The position numbers and the translations under genes were made by a program. 7,008 nt of DNA, taken from positions 1 to 7,008 of the forward strand of contig JAGXIG010000104.1 in NCBI GenBank assembly GCA_024635815.1, in the 5' to 3' direction. Positions 1-6,711 of the stretch are shown here, one piece after another. This DNA is from Salegentibacter sp. GTDB lineage: Bacteria > Bacteroidota > Bacteroidia > Flavobacteriales > Flavobacteriaceae. Every line of letters begins with the position of its first letter. Position 1 is the first letter of the stretch. The notes below the pieces were generated by a model, which had not been told where the DNA came from, searched no databases, and saw only the letters and a list, made by a program, of their open reading frames with translations.

Positions 1-1
1 G

Positions 2-130
2 CTTAACATTTACGCTAAAATTGTAGATCGTAAAATCAGTGGTAATAGGATGCAGATGTTAAGAGCAAAACTGGAAGAAGAAGCTATTAAAAGTTTAGAA
101 AAAACCGACTCCCGAGACAAAAAGAAATAA
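2..130 (+). CDS. Tyrosine recombinase/integrase, C-terminal fragment (5' end missing)
   Basis: An open frame enters from the left edge and ends at TAA 128-130, giving 42 residues. It begins LNIYAKIVDRKIS and continues with a charged helix and a Lys-rich tail. This matches the extreme C-terminus of Bacteroidota phage-integrase-family site-specific recombinases, where the sequence after the last helix typically reads (T)(T)xIYAK(V/I)xxxK(I/V)S. Tyr at codon 4 of the fragment (11-13) would be the catalytic nucleophile that attacks DNA during strand exchange. The Arg/His catalytic residues and the N-terminal core-binding domain lie outside the window. The gene reads towards the nir operon but is separated from it by about 300 bases, so it is probably a separate transcription unit. 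It may belong to a neighbouring mobile element or be a stand-alone chromosomal integrase. The identification rests on a short motif, so confidence is moderate. Confidence 0.7.
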   Translation, partial: LNIYAKIVDRKISGNRMQMLRAKLEEEAIKSLEKTDSRDKKK

Positions 131-426
131 TGAGATAATGGTCACTCGTCCCCAAATCCTGCAATAACTGTCGGTTTTCCTATATACTTTGTGGGAGTTC
201 ATAATTATCTTTAACTAAGCTAGCCTATTTATCCAATTTGAGAATAATCTAGACTTGTTCCTTTCAAAGGTACTTTTGAATCTTTCTCTTTTTCAGGCTT
301 ATAAAAATTATAATCATTCTATCAATTTCTCTATTTATCATAAAACCGCAATTCTTTCAAAAAAGTTTTATTTAAATACGCGTTATTACGTATTTTTACT
401 TAAGTTTGATTTAAAATTACGTAGTT
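131..426. other. AT-rich intergenic region between recombinase and nirB
   Basis: About 300 bases without a credible gene. The left part (141-180) is somewhat more GC-rich and contains GTCGGTTTT (170-178), the exact reverse complement of AAAACCGAC at 101-109 inside the end of the recombinase gene. The 60-base separation and lack of a following T-run argue against a simple intrinsic terminator. The right part (about 290-426) is very AT-rich and carries the nirB upstream elements, including the palindrome ACTTAAGT (398-405). An out-of-frame open stretch starting with TTG at 255 and running into nirB to 470 looks like chance: its composition is low-complexity, it starts on a non-ATG codon and it overlaps nirB. 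I see no tRNA, riboswitch or ncRNA that I can support. Confidence 0.6.
397..408 (+). promoter_or_regulatory. Candidate nirB promoter -7 element overlapping a palindrome
   Basis: TAAGTTTG at 401-408 fits the Bacteroidota -7 consensus TAnnTTTG. It ends 18 bases before the nirB ATG, which would give a short leader. No clear TTTG -33 element is visible at the usual distance upstream, so the promoter may need an activator. It is overlapped by the palindrome ACTTAAGT (398-405). That palindrome includes TACTTAA (397-403), the same motif that clusters upstream of narK and agrees with the enterobacterial NarL heptamer TACYYMT at six of seven positions. Transcription start and regulator binding are inferred only. 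Confidence 0.35.
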
Positions 427-2937
427 ATGAAGAAAATACTTGTAGTAGGAAACGGAATGGTTGGTTATAAATTTTGTGAGAAACTGATAGCCAGTCCTGA
501 TAGGGAAAACTACCAAATTCAAGTGTTTGGAGAAGAACCGAGTCCGGCTTATGATCGCGTTCACCTTAGTGAATATTTCTCAGAAAAAGGAAAGGACGAA
601 TTACTATTGGCTCCCAGAGGCTGGTATGAGGAGAATGGAATTAAACTACGTACTTCTTCCCTTATTTCAGAAATGAATACTGAAGAAAAAGAAGTTATTA
701 CGTATAAAGGTGAAAAAATAAACTACGATTATCTGGTGCTTGCAACGGGTTCCTCTGCTTTTATACCACCGATAAAAGGTTCAGAAAAAACGGGGGTCTT
801 TGTTTATCGTACTACAGAAGATCTGGACGCTATAAAAACTTATGCGAAAAAACTTCGGAAGAAAAACAAATCAAAAGCCACGGTTCTAGGTGGCGGACTT
901 TTAGGACTTGAAGCTGCCAACGCAGCCAAAGAACTTGGCCTGGAAACAAGCGTAATAGAGTTTGCACCGAGGCTAATGCCGCGACAGCTGGACGAAGGCG
1001 GCAGTAACACCCTTATTCGCAAAATTCAAAGCTTAGGCATAAAAATCCTAACCAATAAAGCTACTTCAGAAATAAGCGGCGAAGAAGAAATTGATGCACT
1101 CACGTTTTCAGATGGTTCCAGGCACGACACCGATATACTAATTATTTCAGCTGGAATCCGGCCACGGGATGAACTGGCAAAGTCTGGCGGACTTAAAATT
1201 GGCGATCGGGGCGGAATCAGCGTAAATAATAAGATGGAAACATCGGCAAAAGATGTCTACGCCATTGGTGAAGCTGCACTCTACAACAATGCTATTTATG
1301 GACTTGTCGCCCCAGGATATAATATGGCCGAGGTTGCCGTTTCTCAAATTTGCGGTGGCGATAAAACTATGGCCGATCATATTGATATGTCTACCCAGCT
1401 AAAACTAATCGGCACCGATGTAGCCAGTTTTGGCGATCCGTTTATTGAAAATGAAGAAGTTTCTGCCATTACCTACGAAAACAAACAAAGTGGGATTTAT
1501 AAACGCATAAACGTATCACGGGATGGTAAAAAACTATTCGGTGGAATTTTAGTTGGCGATGCTTCAGATTATCAAAACTTATTTCAGATATATATCAACG
1601 GGATGAAACTCCCAGAGAATCCTGAAGATCTTATTTTGGGAAGCCGCGGTGGGGAAAATACAACCCTTGGTTCAGTAACCGAGCTACCCGATACCGCACA
1701 AATTTGTTCCTGCGAAGCTATTTCCAAAGGTGATATCTGCAATCCCATAGAGTCTGGAGAATGTTGCTCAATGGATGATGTGGTGGCCAAAACTAAAGCC
1801 TCTACAGGTTGTGGCGGTTGTAAACCTATGGTTACCGATCTTTTTAACGCTACTATGAAGTCCCTTGGAAAGGAAGTAAAAGAGGTGATTTGCGAACATT
1901 TCGATTTTAATCGCCAGGAAGTTCTGGACCTTATAAAAATCAATAAAGTCAAAGATTTTGATGAAGCGCTGAATCTCTTCGGAAAAGGTCATGGTTGTGA
2001 AAAATGTAAGCCGGTTTTGGCTTCAATTTTTGCAAGTATTACTATGGAAACCGCCAATAAACAGGTAACCATCCAGGATAGTAACGACAGGTTTCTAGCT
2101 AATATTCAACGAAACGGGACTTACTCCATCGTTCCACGCGTACCAGGCGGTGAAATTACTCCAGATAAATTAATGACTTTAGGTGCCGTAGCCAAGAAAT
2201 TCGACCTTTATACTAAAATCACCGGTGGACAGCGGATAGATATGTTCGGCGCTGAATTGCACCAACTGCCTGAAATATGGAAGGAATTGATAGATGCGGG
2301 GTTTGAAAGCGGCCATGCCTACGGAAAATCCCTGCGAACGGTTAAAAGCTGCGTGGGCTCTACCTGGTGCCGCTTCGGAATGCATGAAAGCGTGAGCTTT
2401 GCCATTCAAATTGAAGAGCGCTATCGTGGATTACGCTCACCTCATAAACTAAAAGGTGGGGTTTCTGGCTGTATTAGGGAATGTGCTGAAGCCCGCGGAA
2501 AAGATTTTGGAATCATTGCCGTAGAATCGGGGTGGAACCTGTACGTATGTGGAAATGGGGGCGCTACACCAAAACACGCCATTTTGCTCGCTGAAGGTTT
2601 AGACGATGAAACCACCATAAAATACCTTGATAGATTTTTGATGTATTACATCCGTACGGCCGCGCCCTTAATGCGTACCGCGCCCTGGTTAGAAAAATTG
2701 GACGGTGGAATTGAACACCTTAAAAAAGTGGTGATTGAAGACTCTTTGGGAATTGTCGAAGATCTTGAAAAAGAAATGCAGGGCTTAATTACCAATTACG
2801 AATGTGAATGGAAACAGGCTATTGAAGATCCAGAAATGATGAAGCGTTTTAAACATTTTGTCAATTCAGATGAAGGTGATGATAATATTAGCTTTGTACC
2901 TCTTCGCGATCAAAAAATGCCTAAGGCCTGGACTTAA
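427..2937 (+). CDS. nirB: NADH-dependent nitrite reductase, large subunit NirB
   Basis: Cytoplasmic siroheme nitrite reductase. With NirD it reduces nitrite to ammonium in a six-electron step using three NADH. The length (836 residues) is normal for NirB and all expected modules are present in order. An N-terminal FAD-binding Rossmann motif GNGMVG lies at residues 8-13, and the NADH-binding motif GGGLLG at 155-160. A small C-terminal reductase domain covers about 320-405. A BFD-like [2Fe-2S] domain has C427, C429, C462 and C465, and is followed by a second BFD-like half with C489, C524 and C527. Next come a ferredoxin-like half-domain (about 550-620) and the siroheme/[4Fe-4S] motif with C642-x5-C648 and C682-x3-C686. 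Where many flavoprotein reductases read GEC in the FAD-contacting segment, this one reads GEAA (281-284), a minor difference. ATG 427 is chosen because the Rossmann motif follows directly; no Shine-Dalgarno site is seen. It leads the operon, 51 bases before nirD. Whether it serves assimilation or NADH reoxidation cannot be told from sequence. Confidence 0.97.
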   Translation: MKKILVVGNGMVGYKFCEKLIASPDRENYQIQVFGEEPSPAYDRVHLSEYFSEKGKDELLLAPRGWYEENGIKLRTSSLISEMNTEEKEVITYKGEKINYDYLVLATGSSAFIPPIKGSEKTGVFVYRTTEDLDAIKTYAKKLRKKNKSKATVLGGGLLGLEAANAAKELGLETSVIEFAPRLMPRQLDEGGSNTLIRKIQSLGIKILTNKATSEISGEEEIDALTFSDGSRHDTDILIISAGIRPRDELAKSGGLKIGDRGGISVNNKMETSAKDVYAIGEAALYNNAIYGLVAPGYNMAEVAVSQICGGDKTMADHIDMSTQLKLIGTDVASFGDPFIENEEVSAITYENKQSGIYKRINVSRDGKKLFGGILVGDASDYQNLFQIYINGMKLPENPEDLILGSRGGENTTLGSVTELPDTAQICSCEAISKGDICNPIESGECCSMDDVVAKTKASTGCGGCKPMVTDLFNATMKSLGKEVKEVICEHFDFNRQEVLDLIKINKVKDFDEALNLFGKGHGCEKCKPVLASIFASITMETANKQVTIQDSNDRFLANIQRNGTYSIVPRVPGGEITPDKLMTLGAVAKKFDLYTKITGGQRIDMFGAELHQLPEIWKELIDAGFESGHAYGKSLRTVKSCVGSTWCRFGMHESVSFAIQIEERYRGLRSPHKLKGGVSGCIRECAEARGKDFGIIAVESGWNLYVCGNGGATPKHAILLAEGLDDETTIKYLDRFLMYYIRTAAPLMRTAPWLEKLDGGIEHLKKVVIEDSLGIVEDLEKEMQGLITNYECEWKQAIEDPEMMKRFKHFVNSDEGDDNISFVPLRDQKMPKAWT

Positions 2938-2988
2938 ATTATACAGGCTATCAATCCAATTCATATCAAATATTAAAATCCAGAAACA

Positions 2989-3366
2989 ATGCAAGAATTA
3001 TTAGCTCAATACCAAAGTGTAACACCACCCCAAGTGCATAAATGGGTTAATGTAGGTAAAGCTGAGGATTTTCCTGAAAATGGTGGCGCCTGTATAAAAT
3101 ATAAAAGCATGCAAATTGCGGTGTTTAATTTTACGAGAGAATCTAAATGGTATGCCTGTCAAAATCTTTGTCCGCATAAGCTGGAAATGGTTCTTTCCCG
3201 AGGGATGACCGGCGATAAGGAGGGAATTCCAAAAGTGGCCTGCCCTATGCACAAAAAAACTTTTTCCCTAAAAGACGGAAATAACCTCAATGGCGAAGAT
3301 TACAAAATTGCAGTCTATCCGGTTAAGATTGAAGAAGAAAATGTCTATATTGGTTTTATAGATTAA
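2989..3366 (+). CDS. nirD: Nitrite reductase small subunit NirD (Rieske-type)
   Basis: Small partner of NirB, 125 residues, cytoplasmic (no signal peptide or membrane segment). It has the NirD-type Rieske fold, with the characteristic stretch LSRGMTGD at 69-76 followed by PKVACPMHKKTF. All four Rieske [2Fe-2S] ligands appear present: C61-x-H63 and C85-x2-H88, separated by 21 residues. Some NirD proteins, such as the E. coli one as I recall it, have lost these ligands, so this belongs to the ligand-retaining kind found with assimilatory enzymes (for example NasE-like proteins). It probably carries a cluster that passes electrons or stabilises the complex. The ATG at 2989 gives a family-typical length. 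The gap to nirB holds no terminator-like hairpin, and the next gene begins 11 bases after the stop, so co-transcription is likely. Confidence 0.95.
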   Translation: MQELLAQYQSVTPPQVHKWVNVGKAEDFPENGGACIKYKSMQIAVFNFTRESKWYACQNLCPHKLEMVLSRGMTGDKEGIPKVACPMHKKTFSLKDGNNLNGEDYKIAVYPVKIEEENVYIGFID

Positions 3367-3377
3367 GAAACCTACCC

Positions 3378-3956
3378 ATGAGCAAATTCCAGGAAGCCAT
3401 ACAACGTATAGATGATAAAAATGCTGAAGATCCAAATATGGAAAAAGGAAATGGAAAAGAATTTCCGAAAGAATTTTTGTATTCAGAGCGTATGACAGAT
3501 AAGTTGTTGGACTTTTATCCGCAGGCTTCCGAAGAGTTACAAATTGCAGTGCGTGCCCAGCATATTTGCCGTTGGAAAGTACCACGAGATTCCTATCCAA
3601 AAAACAGAGTAGGATATTTAAAATGGCGTGAAGGACTAAAAAAAACCCATGCTGAAATTACAGATGAAATCCTTGAAGAAGTGGGTTATGATAAAGATTT
3701 TCGTGACCGGGTTTCTTTTTTAATCAGGAAAAAGCAAATTAAAAAAGACGAAGGTTCTCAGGTAATGGAAGATGTAGTTTGCCTGGTTTTCCTTGAACAT
3801 TATTTTGAAGATTTTGCGGCAAAACACAATGATGAAAAAATAATAGATATTGTAAAGAAAACCTGGGCTAAAATGTCTCCTGAAGGCCACGAAGCCGCCC
3901 TCAAACTTCCCCTTTCCAATCACAGCGAAACTCTAATACAAGAAGCTTTAAAATAA
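3378..3956 (+). CDS. DUF4202 family protein of unknown function
   Basis: A soluble, largely helical 192-residue protein that I recognise as DUF4202 from its conserved core. The core is QHICRWKVPRDSYP (61-74), then GYLKWR (79-84), a histidine at 91, and the late helix EDVVCLVFLEHYFEDF (131-146). The function is not established. The spacing of conserved H62, H91, the acidic pair E131-D132 and H141 along helices is reminiscent of HD-domain metal-dependent phosphohydrolases, but no classical adjacent His-Asp dyad is present, so this is only a structural guess. It has no signal peptide or transmembrane segment. It sits 11 bases after nirD and 3 bases before the sensor kinase gene, so it is translated from the same message and probably contributes to nitrite or nitrate metabolism or its control. 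Family members near nitrate/nitrite genes are, as I recall, common, which supports the link. The start ATG overlaps a TACCCAT string (3373-3379) that is probably coincidental. Confidence 0.85.
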   Translation: MSKFQEAIQRIDDKNAEDPNMEKGNGKEFPKEFLYSERMTDKLLDFYPQASEELQIAVRAQHICRWKVPRDSYPKNRVGYLKWREGLKKTHAEITDEILEEVGYDKDFRDRVSFLIRKKQIKKDEGSQVMEDVVCLVFLEHYFEDFAAKHNDEKIIDIVKKTWAKMSPEGHEAALKLPLSNHSETLIQEALK

Positions 3957-3959
3957 ATA

Positions 3960-5786
3960 ATGGCATCCCATAGCTCTCTAGACCAACATACTTTTATAAA
4001 ACTTAGAAAGCTATACATTCTGGCACTTACAGCCATTGCGCTTTCGGTAATTATAAGTCAGTTATTTATCGGAAAATTCCTTGAAGAACAGGAAGGTGAT
4101 TCAAAACTCATCAATATTTCAGGACGCCAGCGAATGTTGAGTCAGAAACTTACCAAAGAAAGCCTCTTACTTGCCAATACCGAAAATACAAACGAGCGGA
4201 AAAATCTTGCCGAAAGCCTGGAGAAAAGCCTTAAGCGTTGGACGCATTCTCACCATGTGTTACAAAACGGTAGCGATAGTTTAAATATCGCATCCGAACA
4301 AAGTGCCAAAATTCAGCAGAAATTCATTGAAATTCAGCCTTATTTTGAAGCTATTGAGGAAGCTTCCCAAAGTTTATTGCTAAAAATTAAAGAAAATCCA
4401 GGCCGTCCTGAAGAAGATTTCTCAACAGAAATAGCACAAATCAAAGAAAATGAATCCTCTTTTCTTGAGGTTATGGATGCTATGGTAAATCAATATGATG
4501 AAGAGGCACATACACGGGTAGAGCAACTTCAAAGTTTGGAATTATTTCTAACAATTTTTACACTTTCTATTTTATTATTGGAATTTTTCTTCATCTTTTT
4601 ACCAGCGGCCAAAGGTGTTAAAAACAACATCAAAAACCTGATCTACGCAGAATCCAGAGCTGTAAAAATGGCCCGCGATGCAGATGCCATTAGTGAAGCC
4701 CGTGAAAAATCTGTAAAAGAATTACGCGCACTTGGGCAAGCAATGGATCAAATTTTACTCTTTGCTCGAATTACCCCAAATGGCGATATTTTGCATATAG
4801 GCGAACGATTTTCAAAACTATTTCAGTATAAAAGATTTAATTTAAAGACTAAATTTTCAGAAGTGTTATCCCCCAAAGAAAATGAGCAACTCAATATAGA
4901 AAAACTCATTTCAGCCCATAAAAGATCAGGCTGGCAGGGAGAAGTAAAAGCCTCTACCAAAGATAAAAAAGATATTTGGCTGGAATTATCCATAGTTCCG
5001 TTTCAACCGGAAAAAGAGAAAACCGAACTTACTATTATTGGGGTAGATATAACCAAAAATAAAGAAGCACAGCTAAAAATCGAGGAACTTACGCGCAAGA
5101 GCTATGAAGAAAAGATGCGGCAACAAAGCCTGATTGCTAAAAAGATTATTGAAAATCAAGAAAACGAACAAAACCGAATTGCTAAAGATATCCACGACGG
5201 AATTGGACAAATGCTAACCGGACTAAAATACAACCTGGAAAGCATAGATTTTAAATATCCTGAAAAAGCCGAAAGCAAAATTGAAAGTTTAAAGGAATTA
5301 AGCACAAGAATTATTCAGGGGGTTCGCGCTGCTACGTTCAACCTTACTCCACCCGAACTTAGTGACCACGGAATAGTACCGGCGCTTCAAAAACTTACCG
5401 AAGAGTTGTCAAAACTTACCGGAAAGGATATTATTTTATTTAACAAAACTGGATTTTCACAACGACTGGGAAATATTACTGAAATAAACCTCTACCGCAT
5501 CACCCAGGAAGCTGTGAACAATGCCATTAAGTATGCAGGCTCCACGCATATAATTGTAAGTGTTAGCCACAGCCAGGAAATTCTAAGTATTGGTATTGAA
5601 GACAATGGTAAAGGATTTGACCCAAAAACCATTTCAGAAGAAAAAAATGGCAATCGCGGGATGGGGCTTACTTTTATGAAAGAACGTGTAAAATTTATTA
5701 GCGGCCGACTATTTATTAATTCTTCACCGGGAGAAGGTACACGGGTAACGCTGAATTTTCCGTTGGAACAAAATACTTCTATTTAA
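3960..5786 (+). CDS. Membrane sensor histidine kinase, NarX/PilJ-like sensor region with PAS domain
   Basis: Predicted inner-membrane kinase of 608 residues. TM1 is at about 18-38, a helical periplasmic region at 39-193, and TM2 at about 194-214. The first periplasmic helix contains INISGRQRMLSQKL (51-64), which matches the type IV pili methyl-accepting/NarX-like sensor family. It lines up with the NarX P-box pattern GxxRMxSx(R/K)L, so R58 would be the counterpart of the nitrate-contacting arginine of NarX. After TM2 there is a helical, probably coiled-coil linker with no clear HAMP, then a PAS domain (about 255-370) and a second helix. A HisKA_3 dimerisation region follows with phospho-acceptor H412 in RIAKDIHDGIGQ (407-417), then a HATPase domain with N520/N521, DNGKGF (548-553) and RGMGL (566-570). 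All catalytic boxes look intact. It starts 3 bases after the DUF4202 stop, suggesting translational coupling, and its likely partner regulator follows 34 bases later. The ligand is inferred to be nitrate and/or nitrite from motif and context; the PAS domain may sense a second, cytoplasmic signal. Confidence 0.93.
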   Translation: MASHSSLDQHTFIKLRKLYILALTAIALSVIISQLFIGKFLEEQEGDSKLINISGRQRMLSQKLTKESLLLANTENTNERKNLAESLEKSLKRWTHSHHVLQNGSDSLNIASEQSAKIQQKFIEIQPYFEAIEEASQSLLLKIKENPGRPEEDFSTEIAQIKENESSFLEVMDAMVNQYDEEAHTRVEQLQSLELFLTIFTLSILLLEFFFIFLPAAKGVKNNIKNLIYAESRAVKMARDADAISEAREKSVKELRALGQAMDQILLFARITPNGDILHIGERFSKLFQYKRFNLKTKFSEVLSPKENEQLNIEKLISAHKRSGWQGEVKASTKDKKDIWLELSIVPFQPEKEKTELTIIGVDITKNKEAQLKIEELTRKSYEEKMRQQSLIAKKIIENQENEQNRIAKDIHDGIGQMLTGLKYNLESIDFKYPEKAESKIESLKELSTRIIQGVRAATFNLTPPELSDHGIVPALQKLTEELSKLTGKDIILFNKTGFSQRLGNITEINLYRITQEAVNNAIKYAGSTHIIVSVSHSQEILSIGIEDNGKGFDPKTISEEKNGNRGMGLTFMKERVKFISGRLFINSSPGEGTRVTLNFPLEQNTSI

Positions 5787-5793
5787 AAATCCG

Positions 5794-5807
5794 TATTTTC
5801 GTACGTA
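5794..5807 (+). promoter_or_regulatory. Possible internal promoter element before the response regulator
   Basis: The 34-base gap between kinase and regulator contains TATTTTCG (5794-5801), a near match to the TAnnTTTG element of Bacteroidota promoters, followed by the palindrome TACGTA (5802-5807). It ends about 20 bases before the ATG, similar to the nirB arrangement. No good -33 element is seen. A weak internal promoter would let the regulator be made without the whole operon. This is a low-confidence reading. Confidence 0.22.
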
Positions 5808-5820
5808 TAAAATCAGAAAT

Positions 5821-6489
5821 ATGAAGGGCAAGACCAAAATACTTTTAGCCGATGACCACGAACTGGTGCGAGATGGCATTATTGCCTTACTGGAAAACGA
5901 GGATAACCTGGAAGTGGTAAATGAAGCGGCCAACGGTAAAGAAGCCCTGGAAATCATTGAAAAAAATACTCCAGATTTACTCATAGTAGATATACGAATG
6001 CCGGAGCTTAACGGTATTGAAGTGGTTAAAAAAGTAAAAAAGGATTTTCCCGATTTAAAAACACTGGTCCTTTCTATGCACGATTCTTCCGAATACGTAG
6101 TGCAATGCGTAGAAGCCGGCGCAGATGGTTACTTACTAAAAGGCTCCAGCAAGGAAGAATTTCTTAAAGCCATTAACAAGATTGCCGGGGGAGGCAAATA
6201 TTTTAGCGGTGATATTTCTGCAATTATCGTAAATAATTTTGTTAATGGAAATTCTGAAAAGCGGTCAAATGAGTCCCAAAATCAAGATCCTGCACTAAAC
6301 ATACTTACCAAAAGGGAGAAACAAATTCTCAAACTCATTTTAGAAGGAAAAAATAATCAGGAAATTGGGGATGATCTTAAAATAAGTAAGCGAACTGCCG
6401 AAGCCCACCGATTTAATTTGATGAAAAAGTTGGAAGTAAAAAACCTTATGGAACTTACCCATAAATCCCGTGAACTTAATTTGATTTAA
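5821..6489 (+). CDS. NarL/FixJ-family response regulator (REC + LuxR-type HTH)
   Basis: A 222-residue cytoplasmic transcription factor. The receiver domain (about 5-125) has the acidic pocket D11/D12, phospho-acceptor D57 in VDIRMP (56-61), the switch residue S85 and the conserved lysine K107 in LLKGSS. A linker of about 30 polar residues (about 133-158, Asn/Ser/Glu-rich) leads to a LuxR/GerE helix-turn-helix. That domain begins LTKREKQIL (162-170) and contains the recognition region ISKRTAEAHRFNLMKKL (188-204), so the protein appears complete. The HisKA_3 kinase immediately upstream is the expected partner class for this regulator type. The likely targets are the nir operon itself and narK just downstream, whose upstream region is full of short inverted repeats. 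The gene symbol is left blank because the true orthology to narL or narP cannot be settled here. Confidence 0.95.
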   Translation: MKGKTKILLADDHELVRDGIIALLENEDNLEVVNEAANGKEALEIIEKNTPDLLIVDIRMPELNGIEVVKKVKKDFPDLKTLVLSMHDSSEYVVQCVEAGADGYLLKGSSKEEFLKAINKIAGGGKYFSGDISAIIVNNFVNGNSEKRSNESQNQDPALNILTKREKQILKLILEGKNNQEIGDDLKISKRTAEAHRFNLMKKLEVKNLMELTHKSRELNLI

Positions 6490-6574
6490 CCGTTACACCC
6501 CTTCATAAATAATAAGGAAACCCCCATAAATAAGTTTTATTTTTAATACACCCCCTACCACATAGCACCTCTTA

Positions 6575-6602
6575 CCTTAAGATTGATAATTTATCCCTTA
6601 AG
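6575..6602. repeat. CCTTAAG direct repeats 21 bases apart around a GATAA dyad
   Basis: CCTTAAG occurs at 6575-6581 and 6596-6602. The start-to-start distance of 21 bases is close to two helical turns, so both copies would face the same side of the DNA. Between them lies GATAA-T-TTATC (6585-6595), a perfect 5+1+5 inverted repeat. CTTAAG itself is a palindrome and also occurs at 399-404 before nirB. The layout suits a dimeric regulator, but AT-rich sequence produces such symmetry by chance fairly often. Confidence 0.35.
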
Positions 6603-6638
6603 TATTTGAACATTTATAATTCTAAAGCTTCCTTTTTC

Positions 6639-6647
6639 TAATTTTCG
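6639..6647 (+). promoter_or_regulatory. Candidate narK promoter -7 element
   Basis: TAATTTTCG (6639-6647) resembles TAnnTTTG with one mismatch and shares ATTTTCG with the element before the response regulator gene (5795-5801). TTTG at 6605-6608 is too far upstream (30-base spacer) to be a normal -33 partner. A second near match, TAATTTTA (6688-6695), lies 19 bases before the ATG, like the nirB element. I cannot choose between them from sequence alone. Confidence 0.22.
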
Positions 6648-6662
6648 CATTAATTTATTTTT

Positions 6663-6711
6663 ACTTAGTTTTTTAAGTATTTATACTTAATTTTAGACCA
6701 TAAAACTAAGT
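6663..6711. promoter_or_regulatory. Nested inverted repeats of TACTTA/TAAGTA, candidate operator upstream of narK
   Basis: The outer arms ACTTAGTTTT (6663-6672) and AAAACTAAGT (6702-6711) are perfect 10-base reverse complements. Directly after the left arm is a perfect 18-base dyad, TTAAGTAT-TT-ATACTTAA (6673-6690). The two symmetries are not concentric: the inner dyad abuts the left outer arm and leaves 11 bases before the right one. Together they place four TACTTA/TAAGTA copies within 51 bases, ending 3 bases before the narK ATG, with a fifth at 6599-6604. TACTTA agrees with the first six positions of the NarL heptamer TACYYMT. An operator for the adjacent NarL-type regulator is the natural reading; a leader-RNA hairpin is an alternative. 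Confidence 0.5.

Noticed and set aside
141..165. Short GC-richer stretch resembling a tRNA 3' end that might be an attachment site
   Set aside because: It lacks the TTCRA T-loop signature and a matching acceptor stem, and no second copy is present in the window.
101..178. Inverted pair AAAACCGAC/GTCGGTTTT as an intrinsic terminator of the recombinase gene
   Set aside because: The arms are 60 bases apart, one lies within the coding sequence, and no T-run directly follows a compact stem.
387..423. Two TACGTA palindromes (387-392 and 418-423), 31 bases apart, before nirB, with another at 5802-5807 before the regulator gene
   Set aside because: TACGTA also occurs inside coding sequence in this window (for example 647-652, 699-704 and 2542-2547), so its presence in the gaps is not distinctive. 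The three-turn spacing alone is too little to call an operator.
255..470. A 71-codon open frame before nirB that could be a leader peptide or small gene
   Set aside because: It starts on TTG in very AT-rich sequence, has low-complexity composition, has no plausible initiation signal, and overlaps nirB by 44 bases out of frame.
840..2409. Several minus-strand open frames inside nirB (840-1022, 1147-1380, 1584-1952, 1768-1992, 2179-2409)
   Set aside because: They are antisense shadows of a fully intact, strongly recognised nirB and show no family motifs of their own.
3373..3379. Perfect NarL-type heptamer TACCCAT just before and overlapping the DUF4202 start codon
   Set aside because: It is a single copy with no inverted partner. 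The same string occurs inside the regulator coding sequence (6456-6462), so chance is the simplest explanation.
6528..6545. AAATAA-GTT-TTATTT hairpin as the operon terminator
   Set aside because: The stem is only six A/T pairs and would be unstable. It is mentioned in the intergenic entry but not called as a terminator.
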